A stretch of 6,293 bases of DNA, taken from the NCBI GenBank assembly GCA_913062665.1, contig CAJXVY010000025.1, forward strand, positions 1 through 6,293. Reading direction: 5' to 3'. The DNA comes from an uncultured Micrococcales bacterium. GTDB taxonomy: Bacteria; Actinomycetota; Actinomycetes; Actinomycetales; Microbacteriaceae. Shown here in pieces: positions 1 through 6,293 of this stretch. The notes beneath the pieces are model-generated. The model saw nothing but the letters and a program-made list of their open reading frames with translations, did not search any database and was not told the DNA's origin. The first letter of the stretch is position 1. The number at the start of each line of letters is the position of its first letter. The position numbers and the translations under genes are program-made.

Positions 1-12
1 GAGGGAGATCTC

Positions 13-2583
13 TTGACATCAGTTAAGCCTAATCCGCTGAATCCTGCCAGCACGCCAGAAAAAGCTGCATTGGAGGGCCTAGAGCAAAAATGGAATGAAT
101 CCTGGAACGAAAATGGCACTTATCGCTTTGACCACAGTGCCAAGCGGGAGGAAATATATTCCATTGACACCCCTCCTCCCACCGCCAGTGGAAGTCTGCA
201 CGTGGGACACGTTTTCAGCTATACCCACACTGACATCATTGCTAGACACCGAAGGATGATGGGAAAAAAGGTTTTCTACCCGATGGGCTGGGATGACAAC
301 GGTCTTCCTACCGAAAGACGAGTTCAGAACTATTACGGTGTTAGGTGCGAGCCCTCTCTCCCTTACGAAAATAATTTCACGCCCCCAATGACCGGAGGAT
401 CCAACAAGAGCTCCAGGCCTCAGGATCAGATGCCAATCAGTAGAAAAAATTTCATCGAGTTATGCGAGGCTCTGACCGAGGAAGACGAACAAGCATTTGA
501 AAACCTCTGGCGCAATCTTGGACTGAGTGTTGATTGGCAGGAGAGTTACAGAACAATTTCCGACCGTGCTCAAGCGACATCGCAGCTTGCGTTTCTCAAA
601 AACCTGGAACGCGGTGAGGCTTATATTTCCATGGCGCCAACACTCTGGGACATAACTTTCAGAACTGCCGTTGCCCAAGCTGAACTTGAAGACCGAGAGC
701 AGCCCAGTGCCTACCATCAGTTAGCGTTCAAGGGTCCAGGTGGTGACATCCTGATTGACACAACCCGTCCAGAGCTTCTTCCGGCCTGCGTTGCATTGGT
801 GGCCCACCCAGATGACGAGCGCTATCAAGGATTGTTTGGTCAAACCTGCAAAACCCCGCTATTCGATGTTGAGGTACCCATCGTTGCCCACCCTTTAGCT
901 CAGCCAGATAAGGGAACTGGGATCGCGATGATCTGCACCTTTGGTGATGTCAACGATGTCACCTGGTGGCGAGAACTGAACCTTCCAAACAGGGCAATTC
1001 TTGGTTTTGATGGGAGGGTTACATCCACTCCCCCCGCAGGACTTGAAACGGACAAAGCTCAGGAAATATATGCTGAACTTGCAGGAAAGACAGTTTTCTC
1101 AGCTAAAGAGCGAATTGTTCAGCTACTGCAAGAAAGCGGTGACCTTCGCGGCGAAATTAGGCCAATCACCCACCAGGTCAAGTTTTTCGAAAAGGGTGAT
1201 AAGCCTCTGGAAATAGTCTCCACGCGCCAGTGGTACATCAAAAACGGAGGTCGCGATGAAAAAATCAAGCAGAGACTGCTCGATCTCGGAAAAGAGATTA
1301 ATTTTCACCCAGAGTTCATGACAGTCAGACTGGCCGACTGGATTAATGGACTAAATGGTGACTGGCTTATCTCAAGACAGCGCTTCTTCGGAGTTCCCAT
1401 TCCTGTTTGGTATCCAATAAACGAGGCTGGCGAAACAGACTACGAAAACCCCATTGCCCCTGAGAGGTCGCAACTTCCAGTTGACCCATCATCTGATGTC
1501 CCGATCGGATACTCAGAGGAGCAGAGGGGCAAGCCTGGCGGATTCGAAGGTGAAAAAGACATCATGGACACCTGGGCAACCTCATCATTGACCCCCCAGT
1601 TGGCAGCTGGATGGCTTGATAATCCGGAACTGTTTGACAAGATTTTCCCCTACGACATGCGCCCTCAGGGTCAGGACATTATTCGCACATGGTTGTTTTC
1701 AACCCTTGTCAGGTCAGAATTGGAGCATGGAGAGATTCCCTGGAAGCATGCAGCCATATCCGGTTGGATTTTGGATCCAGACAGAAAAAAGATGTCCAAG
1801 AGTAAGGGAAATGTTGTTGTCCCGGATCAATTACTCAAAGATCACGGATCTGATGGCGTTAGATACTGGGCGGCTGCAGCGCGTCTAGGAACTGACACCG
1901 CATTTGACGAAGGTCAGATGAAGATTGGGCGCAGACTGGCTCTGAAACTTCTCAATGCAGGAAAATTCGCTCTTGGATTCGATCTTCCGAATACTGACGC
2001 TGTTCCAACTTTTGAAATAGATCGAGCACTACTGGGAGCATTGGCTGAAGTAATTGAAAAATCCACCGAGGCTTTGAATAACTACGATCACACTCGAGCC
2101 TTGGAGCTGACAGAGAACTTTTTCTGGACATTCACCGATGATTACCTGGAATCGGTCAAAGACCGCGCTTATGCGGGAGATGATCAGGCCAAGTCATCAG
2201 CTGTGATTACTTTGAGAATTGCCTTGGCAACTCTGAACAGGCTTTTAGCGCCCTTTATCCCATTCGCTGCCGAAGAAATGTGGAGTTGGTGGCAGAAAGG
2301 TTCGGTTCACACCTCAGTCTGGCCAACGGTTGAAGAGCTTGGAGATACCGGCGACAAAAAATATCTCGAGGTTCTCTCAAAGTCGCTTGCGGTTATTCGC
2401 AAGTCAAAATCTGACCAAAAGCTATCGATGAAAGCGGAAATCGATTCTGCTGAACTTGCAGTTCCGAGTGGAGACATGGCCTATGCGAAGAAGCTGGTTG
2501 AGGATCTGAAGCTGGTAGGGAGAATAACTAAATTGGAAATCGCCGAAGGTGATTATCAACTGAAGTCAGTGGTTTTTAGCTAG
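13..2583 (+). CDS. valS: Valine--tRNA ligase (ValRS), archaeal-like type, 856 aa
   Basis: Class I aminoacyl-tRNA synthetase that charges tRNA-Val with valine in the cytoplasm and hydrolyses mischarged Thr-tRNA. Visible in order: Rossmann nucleotide-binding half with the HIGH-type motif HVGH (residues 63-66); CP1 editing domain (about 205-400) with TTRPE (250-254) and [12 protein letters not shown] (301-312); second catalytic half with [11 protein letters not shown] (450-460) and KMSKS (593-597); helical anticodon-binding domain from about 667 to 800. The tail ends without the C-terminal coiled-coil arm of common bacterial ValRS. The signature after HIGH is [10 protein letters not shown] (92-101) rather than the usual bacterial GTDHAG, which marks the archaeal/rickettsial-like form. 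The start is TTG with GGGAG at 3-7 (5-nt spacer). The frame stays open to the window edge, so a start further upstream cannot be excluded, although the first 20 residues look like a normal poorly conserved N terminus. The TAG stop overlaps the convergent clpX end by 8 bp. Identity is very secure; the start is moderately so. Confidence 0.96.
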   Translation: MTSVKPNPLNPASTPEKAALEGLEQKWNESWNENGTYRFDHSAKREEIYSIDTPPPTASGSLHVGHVFSYTHTDIIARHRRMMGKKVFYPMGWDDNGLPTERRVQNYYGVRCEPSLPYENNFTPPMTGGSNKSSRPQDQMPISRKNFIELCEALTEEDEQAFENLWRNLGLSVDWQESYRTISDRAQATSQLAFLKNLERGEAYISMAPTLWDITFRTAVAQAELEDREQPSAYHQLAFKGPGGDILIDTTRPELLPACVALVAHPDDERYQGLFGQTCKTPLFDVEVPIVAHPLAQPDKGTGIAMICTFGDVNDVTWWRELNLPNRAILGFDGRVTSTPPAGLETDKAQEIYAELAGKTVFSAKERIVQLLQESGDLRGEIRPITHQVKFFEKGDKPLEIVSTRQWYIKNGGRDEKIKQRLLDLGKEINFHPEFMTVRLADWINGLNGDWLISRQRFFGVPIPVWYPINEAGETDYENPIAPERSQLPVDPSSDVPIGYSEEQRGKPGGFEGEKDIMDTWATSSLTPQLAAGWLDNPELFDKIFPYDMRPQGQDIIRTWLFSTLVRSELEHGEIPWKHAAISGWILDPDRKKMSKSKGNVVVPDQLLKDHGSDGVRYWAAAARLGTDTAFDEGQMKIGRRLALKLLNAGKFALGFDLPNTDAVPTFEIDRALLGALAEVIEKSTEALNNYDHTRALELTENFFWTFTDDYLESVKDRAYAGDDQAKSSAVITLRIALATLNRLLAPFIPFAAEEMWSWWQKGSVHTSVWPTVEELGDTGDKKYLEVLSKSLAVIRKSKSDQKLSMKAEIDSAELAVPSGDMAYAKKLVEDLKLVGRITKLEIAEGDYQLKSVVFS

Positions 2584-2593
2584 CCGATTTTTT
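2538..2593 (+). terminator. Weak candidate terminator at the valS/clpX convergence
   Basis: Two small stem-loops lie in the last codons of valS. The first is AATCGCC/GGTGATT with a GAA loop (2538-2554; 7 pairs, one G-U). The second is ACTG/CAGT with a 4-nt loop (2559-2570). They are followed by T5 at 2573-2577 and T6 at 2588-2593. The second stem is short and the better stem sits 18 nt from the T run, so this is a poor intrinsic terminator. On the clpX strand the first stem has one A-C mismatch and is followed only by a moderately T-rich stretch. It is listed because no other terminator-like structure was found between these genes. Rho-dependent termination is equally likely. Confidence 0.2.
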
Positions 2594-3847
2594 CTTCTCG
2601 GGGAAAGGAATCACAGTCGGTTCTGCCCCATTGACCACGCTTTGGTCAACAACAATCTTGCCCTGTTTTTCCATACTCGGAAGCTCAAACATAAGTGGCG
2701 ACAATGTCTCTTCCAGTATCGCGCGCAGGCCCCTGGCCCCAGTTTCTCGCTCAATGGCTCTCTCAGCGATGAGCTCCAAGGCATCATCTGTGAAATCCAA
2801 TTCGAATCCATCTAGCTCAAACATCTTTTGATACTGCTTGGTAAGCGCATTTTTGGGTTCGCTAAGAATTGAGATCAAGGCATCCTTGCCAAGTTGATTC
2901 ACTGTGGTGACAACCGGAAGTCGACCGATAAACTCTGGGATTAGCCCAAACTTGCGAAGGTCTTCAGGTTGTACCTGACCAAAGATTTCTGCCTCATCGG
3001 TTTTTTCCTTCAGCGGCGAATTGAAGCCAATTCCTTTTTTGCCAACTCGCTCTCCAATAATTGAGTCCAAGCCCGCGAAAGCTCCTGCAACGATGAACAA
3101 GACATTTTTCGTATCAATCGATATAAATTCTTGCTGCGGGTGCTTTCTTCCTCCCTGCGGGGGAACTGATGCAACACTGCCCTCCAGGATCTTCAAAAGC
3201 GCCTGCTGGACACCCTCACCAGATACATCTCGGGTAATTGATGGGTTTTCACTCTTTTTCGAAATCTTGTCAATTTCGTCAATATAGATAATTCCCATCT
3301 CGGCTTTTTTGACATCGAAATCTGCAGCCTGCAGTAATTTCAGAAGGATGTTTTCGACATCCTCACCCACATAGCCAGCCTCGGTTAGTGCCGTCGCATC
3401 CGCAACCGCAAAGGGGACATCCAGCATTTTCGCAAGCGTCTGTGCCAAATAGGTTTTTCCGCAACCGGTTGGTCCCATCATTAAGATATTGGACTTTGCT
3501 ATCTCGACATCGTCTCGGTTTTTGCCGCTGCGAGTTAGAGTTCCACCAGCGCGCACCCGCTTGTAGTGGTTATAAACCGCTACCGAAAGTTGCTTCTTGG
3601 CCTGCTCCTGACCGATTACGTACTCATCCAAAAACTCTTTGATTTCTTTAGGCTTGGGGAGTTCCTCTTGTAAGCCCTGGGGCTTATCGGCTTTACCAAG
3701 CTCTTCTTCGATGATCTCATTGCACAGCTCGATGCACTCATCGCAGATATAGACGCCTCCGCCAGCTATGAGCTTTCTAACCTGCTTTTGGCTCTTTCCG
3801 CAAAAAGAGCACTTTAGAAGCTCAGAGCTTTCTCCCAATGTGGTCAT
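2576..3847 (-). CDS. clpX: ClpX, ATP-dependent unfoldase of the ClpXP protease, 423 aa
   Basis: AAA+ hexameric unfoldase that recognises tagged or damaged cytoplasmic proteins, unfolds them with ATP and threads them into ClpP. The N-terminal zinc-binding domain has C13, C16, C35 and C38. The AAA+ core shows Walker A GPTGCGKT (125-132), pore loop GYVG (158-161), Walker B IIYIDEID (186-193), RKH loop (234-236), the ClpP-docking IGF loop (273-275), [11 protein letters not shown] with the arginine finger R309, and sensor 2 GARGLR with R372. The length is normal for the family and no key residue is missing. The start is ATG, and the conserved N terminus ([14 protein letters not shown]) begins at residue 10. 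The region before it has only AGAG as a possible ribosome binding site, but it does have a -10 element placed for a leaderless message. The gene lies 57 bp after clpP2, so it may be read both from the clpP1P2 transcript and from its own promoter. Its TAA stop lies inside the end of valS on the opposite strand. Confidence 0.98.
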   Translation of the reverse strand: MTTLGESSELLKCSFCGKSQKQVRKLIAGGGVYICDECIELCNEIIEEELGKADKPQGLQEELPKPKEIKEFLDEYVIGQEQAKKQLSVAVYNHYKRVRAGGTLTRSGKNRDDVEIAKSNILMMGPTGCGKTYLAQTLAKMLDVPFAVADATALTEAGYVGEDVENILLKLLQAADFDVKKAEMGIIYIDEIDKISKKSENPSITRDVSGEGVQQALLKILEGSVASVPPQGGRKHPQQEFISIDTKNVLFIVAGAFAGLDSIIGERVGKKGIGFNSPLKEKTDEAEIFGQVQPEDLRKFGLIPEFIGRLPVVTTVNQLGKDALISILSEPKNALTKQYQKMFELDGFELDFTDDALELIAERAIERETGARGLRAILEETLSPLMFELPSMEKQGKIVVDQSVVNGAEPTVIPFPEKKKSAS

Positions 3848-3853
3848 AGTTAA

Positions 3854-3859
3854 ACTCTA
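3854..3859 (-). promoter_or_regulatory. Candidate -10 element for a leaderless clpX transcript
   Basis: On the clpX strand TAGAGT occupies exactly -12 to -7 relative to the A of the clpX ATG. It fits the actinobacterial -10 pattern TANNNT, which would put the first transcribed base at the start codon. The same stretch lacks a good Shine-Dalgarno (only AGAG, 7 nt before the start), as expected if translation starts without a leader. The expected -35 position reads GCGTAA, which does not resemble TTGACA. A related copy, CTAGAGCGTAAAC versus CTAGAGTTTAAC, lies 27 bp upstream; its meaning is unknown. Confidence 0.35.
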
Positions 3860-3904
3860 GCCACCAACGGGGACGTTTACGCTCTAGAAAGGCGGAGTTT
3901 TGGA

Positions 3905-4561
3905 TTAGCGTCCGAGGACTGGTTTTCTGCTGGAGAGAACTTGATCAATGATTCCGTACTCCAAAGACTCTTCGGCGGTAAGGATCTTGTCTCTATCAAT
4001 GTCCTTGTGGACCTGCTCAATGCTCTTGCCGGTGTGCTCGCTCAAAGTCTGCTCAAGCCACTCACGCATTCTCATGATTTCACGGGCCTGGATTTCGATA
4101 TCGCTCGCCTGTCCCTGGCCCCCGCCACCACTTGCGGGCTGGTGGATCAAAACCCTTGCGTTTGGAAGCGCCAGACGCTTTCCAGGCGCTCCCGCCGCCA
4201 ACAAAACCGCAGCTGCGCTTGCGGCCTGACCAAGACAAACAGTTTGAATGTTTGGCTTGATGTACTGCATAGTGTCGTAAATTGCAGTCAATGCGGTAAA
4301 TGAACCACCCGGTGAGTTGATATACATGGTGATATCCCGATCAGGGTCTTGAGACTCCAACACCAATAGCTGTGCCATGACATCATCAGCGCTCGCATCA
4401 TCAACCTGCACGCCCAAAAACACGATTCGATCCTCAAAAAGCTTTGTGTATGGGTTGTGGCGCTTGAATCCATAGCTGGTGCGCTCCTCGAACTCAGGCA
4501 GGATATATCGAGACTGTGGAGCTGCCACTTTTTCTCCGAATGAATTTTCTAGGTAGCTCAC
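3905..4561 (-). CDS. clpP2: ClpP2, ATP-dependent Clp protease proteolytic subunit 2, 218 aa
   Basis: Serine peptidase subunit (family S14). In actinobacteria ClpP2 forms one heptameric ring of the mixed ClpP1-ClpP2 tetradecamer, and in mycobacteria it is the face on which ClpX and ClpC1 dock. The catalytic triad is S115 in GQAASAA, H140 in RVLIHQPA, and D191 in DIDRD. The conserved [11 protein letters not shown] strand (80-90) forms the oxyanion and substrate-binding region. The N terminus is about 20 residues longer than in ClpP1 and carries [14 protein letters not shown] (18-31), typical of actinobacterial ClpP2. The loop after the active-site histidine is glycine-rich (SGGGGQGQ, 144-151). 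The start is GTG and overlaps the clpP1 TGA as GTGA, with a strong GGAGGAG just upstream. Translational coupling with clpP1 is therefore likely, giving matched amounts of the two subunits. Assignment to ClpP2 rather than ClpP1 rests on gene order and this N terminus. Confidence 0.96.
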   Translation of the reverse strand: MSYLENSFGEKVAAPQSRYILPEFEERTSYGFKRHNPYTKLFEDRIVFLGVQVDDASADDVMAQLLVLESQDPDRDITMYINSPGGSFTALTAIYDTMQYIKPNIQTVCLGQAASAAAVLLAAGAPGKRLALPNARVLIHQPASGGGGQGQASDIEIQAREIMRMREWLEQTLSEHTGKSIEQVHKDIDRDKILTAEESLEYGIIDQVLSSRKPVLGR

Positions 4562-5142
4562 TTCTCTCCTCCAACTCCGGTGTTTGTGGTCGCAAAAGTC
4601 TGTATGTGATCGATAAATCCGTACTCCAAAGCTTCATCAGCGGTAAACCATCGATCTCTGTCACCGTCGGCCATAATCTGCTCAACGGTCTTTCCAGTCT
4701 GCTCGGCCGTGATTGAAGCCAGCTGACGCTTCATCGAGTTAATCAGCTCTGCTTGGGTCTGGATGTCACTGGCGGTTCCACCGAAGCCTCCCAGCGGCTG
4801 GTGAAGCAAGACCCTTGTGTTGGGGGTTGCATATCGCTTTCCCTTGGTTCCGCTGGAGAGTAAAAACTGTCCCATTGAGGCCGCCATACCAATGCCCACG
4901 GTGACAATGTCGTTGGGCACGTACTTCATGGTGTCATAAATAGCCATTCCTGCGGTGATTGAACCACCTGGAGAATTTATGTAGAGATATATATCCCTCT
5001 CGCTATCCTCAGCTGCAAGTAGCAACATCTTGGCTGCTATTTCATTGGCATTATCGTCTCTAACATCGCTGCCGAGCCAAATGATGCGGTCTTTTAGCAA
5101 CCGGTCAAAGACTGACTGCGGTGGAGTCATTTGAGTGGTCAT
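4558..5142 (-). CDS. clpP1: ClpP1, ATP-dependent Clp protease proteolytic subunit 1, 194 aa
   Basis: Serine peptidase (S14) forming the partner ring of the ClpP1-ClpP2 tetradecamer that degrades substrates delivered by ClpX or ClpC. The triad is S89 in GMAASMG, H114 in [10 protein letters not shown], and D163 in [18 protein letters not shown] lies at 54-65. Length and motifs are normal, so the subunit should be active. I place the start at the ATG at 5142 (protein begins [10 protein letters not shown]), because AGGAG sits 5 nt before it. The same frame opens at a TTG at 5181, which would add 13 residues ([12 protein letters not shown] and the first M). That region contains the Shine-Dalgarno and probably the promoter -10, so I reject the longer form. 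The gene is 77 bp downstream of tig, with a ClgR-type operator in the gap, and overlaps clpP2 by 4 bp. Confidence 0.95.
   Translation of the reverse strand: MTTQMTPPQSVFDRLLKDRIIWLGSDVRDDNANEIAAKMLLLAAEDSERDIYLYINSPGGSITAGMAIYDTMKYVPNDIVTVGIGMAASMGQFLLSSGTKGKRYATPNTRVLLHQPLGGFGGTASDIQTQAELINSMKRQLASITAEQTGKTVEQIMADGDRDRWFTADEALEYGFIDHIQTFATTNTGVGGEK
4566..4572 (-). promoter_or_regulatory. Ribosome binding site of clpP2
   Basis: GGAGGAG on the minus strand lies inside the last codons of clpP1, 4 nt before the GTG start of clpP2. It supports the GTG as the true start and coupled translation across the GTGA stop-start overlap. Confidence 0.8.
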
Positions 5143-5147
5143 TAACT

Positions 5148-5153
5148 CTCCTC
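5148..5153 (-). promoter_or_regulatory. Ribosome binding site that fixes the clpP1 start
   Basis: GAGGAG on the minus strand is 5 nt upstream of the ATG at 5142. The alternative in-frame TTG at 5181 has no comparable purine-rich site at the right distance. This decides for the 194-residue form of ClpP1. Confidence 0.8.
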
Positions 5154-5166
5154 GTTGGAATAACTG

Positions 5167-5195
5167 TTCATAGCTAACCAACTATTGGGTCTTAA
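5167..5195 (-). promoter_or_regulatory. Candidate sigma-70-type promoter for clpP1P2
   Basis: On the minus strand TTAAGA (-35, 5195-5190) and TATGAA (-10, 5172-5167) are separated by 17 nt, each matching 4 of 6 consensus positions. The predicted start of transcription is near 5160, leaving an 18-nt leader that contains the clpP1 Shine-Dalgarno. The ClgR-type box ends 9 nt upstream of the -35, a position suited to an activator, which would compensate for the weak hexamers. The hexamers alone are not strong evidence. Confidence 0.35.
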
Positions 5196-5204
5196 TGCTC
5201 CCCT

Positions 5205-5222
5205 GTTCGCTAGTGGCGTTTA
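5205..5222 (-). promoter_or_regulatory. ClgR operator upstream of clpP1P2
   Basis: The minus strand reads TAAACGCCACTAGCGAAC. It fits the corynebacterial ClgR motif as I recall it (WNNWCGCYNANRGCGWWS) at every position but the central A. On the plus strand GTTCGC-TAGTG-GCG (5205-5218) fits the Streptomyces form GTTCGC-N5-GCG exactly. ClgR is a helix-turn-helix activator of clpP1P2, clpC and other protease genes in actinobacteria. The box overlaps the tig stop codon and is centred about 53 bp upstream of the predicted clpP1 transcription start. The consensus sequences are from memory; the clgR gene itself is not in this window. Confidence 0.7.
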
Positions 5223-6293
5223 GCTCTCTGACTCCGCTGGTTTCTCAAACTTCACGGCCTTGCCTTTTGAGTCAAGGACTTTGGCGTTGTCAACCAGGAA
5301 ATCCAGAGCTTTTCTTCTGGAGAGCTCGGAGGCGAACATGCCAATCTGGCCATTCTGGCTGATTGTCTGAATAAAGTCATTTGGCTGCATTCCGTACTGA
5401 CCGGCACTCTCCGCCAGGTAGTTGATCAACTCCTGATCTTCTGGCCTAATCTCTTCAGCCTTAGCGATTTCGTCCAGAATCATCTGCGACTTGAAGGATT
5501 TCTCGCTCTCCTCTGTCACTTCAGCTCGGTGCTTGTCATCTTCGAGCCGACCCTCACCCTCGAGGTGATTATGAACCTCACGCTCGATTACCTCTTCGCT
5601 GATTGGAACATCAATTGCTGCGATCAGCTTCTCCAGAGCCTTTTCCCTGGCCTGAGCCCGCTGCTTTTGAGCCATGCCCTCAAGAGCTTTTGCCTCTAGG
5701 TCTTTTCTGAGTTCTTCAAGAGTGTCAAATTCGCTGGCAAGCTGAGCGAAATCGTCATCAGCCTTTGGAAGCTCTCTTTCCTTCACGCTTTGCAGGGTGA
5801 CATTTACTTCGGCTTCTTTGCCCGCTTGTTCCCCACCAACCAAAACTGACTTGAAGGTTGTGGATTCTCCCGCTGTCAGAGTCAGCAAAGCCTCGTCAAT
5901 GCCGTCAATGAGGTTTCCGGAGCCAATCTCGTAGCTAATACCCTCAGCTTCATCAATAAGCTCTCCATCAATTGAGGCCTTTAGGTCAATCGAGGTAAAG
6001 TCGCCGGTTTTTGCTGGACGATCTACTGTTACAAGAGATCCAAATCTTGCCTGGAGTGCCTCCAGTTCAGAGTCGACATCTTTTTTACTGACCTTTGCCT
6101 CATCCACCTCGAGCTCAAGACCTTTGTAATCCTTCAGGGTGATCTCAGGCCTAACCTCAACCTCGACCTCCACCTCGAGATTGCCCTCCAAGGTTTTTTC
6201 ATCAGGAGAGTTTTTCACATCCGCCGAAGGCTGACCCAAAGGTGATAGGCCGGTCTCATCGAGAGCCTGTCGATAATACTCGTCTAGGTTGTC
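5220..6293 (-). CDS. tig: Trigger factor, ribosome-associated chaperone (5' end outside window)
   Basis: Chaperone that binds the large ribosomal subunit near the exit tunnel and shields nascent chains. The last 357 residues are visible, and the frame is open through the window edge, so the gene continues beyond 6293. The first visible residues (DNLDEYYRQALDETGLSPLGQP) belong to the end of the N-terminal ribosome-binding domain; the FRxGKxP-type ribosome-contact loop is off-window. Next comes the LEVEVEVEVRPEI linker strand, then an FKBP-like PPIase domain (roughly 6020-5772) from VDRPAKTGDF to SVKERELP, then the long helical C-terminal substrate-cradling domain to the TAA at 5220. A TTG at 6239 is in frame, but it is an internal Leu codon of the conserved PLGQP motif, not a start. 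The PPIase domain lacks the aromatic residues of the E. coli active site (IDGIDEAL for IPGFE), as is common in actinobacteria, so the protein is probably a chaperone without strong isomerase activity. It is the usual upstream neighbour of clpP1. Confidence 0.96.
   Translation of the reverse strand, partial: DNLDEYYRQALDETGLSPLGQPSADVKNSPDEKTLEGNLEVEVEVEVRPEITLKDYKGLELEVDEAKVSKKDVDSELEALQARFGSLVTVDRPAKTGDFTSIDLKASIDGELIDEAEGISYEIGSGNLIDGIDEALLTLTAGESTTFKSVLVGGEQAGKEAEVNVTLQSVKERELPKADDDFAQLASEFDTLEELRKDLEAKALEGMAQKQRAQAREKALEKLIAAIDVPISEEVIEREVHNHLEGEGRLEDDKHRAEVTEESEKSFKSQMILDEIAKAEEIRPEDQELINYLAESAGQYGMQPNDFIQTISQNGQIGMFASELSRRKALDFLVDNAKVLDSKGKAVKFEKPAESES

Noticed and set aside
13..18. TTGACA, a perfect -35 hexamer, at the valS start codon
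   Set aside because: No -10-like hexamer lies 16-18 nt downstream. Similar TTGACA strings recur inside valS as Ile-Asp-Thr and Phe-Asp codons (for example 163-168), so it is coding coincidence.
1001..1216. 71-codon plus-strand open frame inside valS, and the other short frames opposite or inside valS and clpX
   Set aside because: All overlap secure, fully conserved coding regions in another frame and encode compositionally odd peptides without recognisable domains.
2386..2403. Perfect 6-bp inverted repeat CTTGCG/CGCAAG with a 6-nt loop
   Set aside because: It lies well inside valS (180 bp before the stop), with no T run on either side, so it is not a convincing terminator or regulatory element.
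3866..3877. AACG/CGTT small hairpin in the clpP2-clpX gap
   Set aside because: Only four base pairs and no T run follows; too weak for a terminator between clpP2 and clpX.
3941..4303. 120-codon open frame on the plus strand opposite clpP2
   Set aside because: It is the antisense shadow of clpP2. The protein has no recognisable motif, the clpP2 frame explains the codon pattern, and no promoter or ribosome site supports it.
5154..5182. GTTGG/CCAAC inverted repeat bracketing the putative clpP1 -10
   Set aside because: Five base pairs with a 19-nt loop is expected by chance at this length. One arm would lie upstream of the predicted transcript, so an RNA hairpin is unlikely.
1..6293. Possibility of a novel defence, mobile or biosynthetic system in the window
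   Set aside because: All five genes are conserved housekeeping genes filling the window. There are no integrases, transposases, direct-repeat arrays, tRNA genes, or composition shifts visible by eye.

Overview
This window is a core housekeeping region from an actinobacterium, most likely a Microbacteriaceae member with moderate GC (about half G+C by eye), such as a planktonic freshwater or marine lineage. Three things point there: the tandem clpP1-clpP2 pair typical of actinobacteria, the wording of the ClpX, ClpP and trigger factor proteins, and a valyl-tRNA synthetase of the archaeal-like type. The family placement is an inference from remembered protein families; no search was run.

Layout: valS fills the plus strand from the left edge to 2583. 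The rest is one minus-strand protein quality-control block, read right to left: tig (trigger factor, 5' end cut off by the window), clpP1, clpP2, clpX. valS and clpX converge and overlap by 8 bp at their stop codons, so there is no intergenic space between them. clpP1 and clpP2 overlap by 4 bp (GTGA). The only real gaps are 77 bp (tig to clpP1) and 57 bp (clpP2 to clpX). No stretch over 300 bases lacks a gene.

How it works together: trigger factor meets nascent chains at the ribosome. ClpP1 and ClpP2 form a mixed double-ring serine peptidase, and ClpX unfolds substrates and feeds them to it. The gap before clpP1 holds a near-perfect match to the actinobacterial ClgR operator, followed by a plausible promoter, so clpP1P2 is probably ClgR-activated independently of tig. 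clpX has a TANNNT -10 element placed exactly for a leaderless transcript and almost no Shine-Dalgarno, so it may have its own promoter.

Nothing here looks like a new biological system, mobile element, RNA gene, CRISPR array or horizontally acquired island. The items worth a second look are regulatory (ClgR box, leaderless clpX, terminator-free convergent overlap) and evolutionary (archaeal-type ValRS, degenerate trigger factor PPIase domain).
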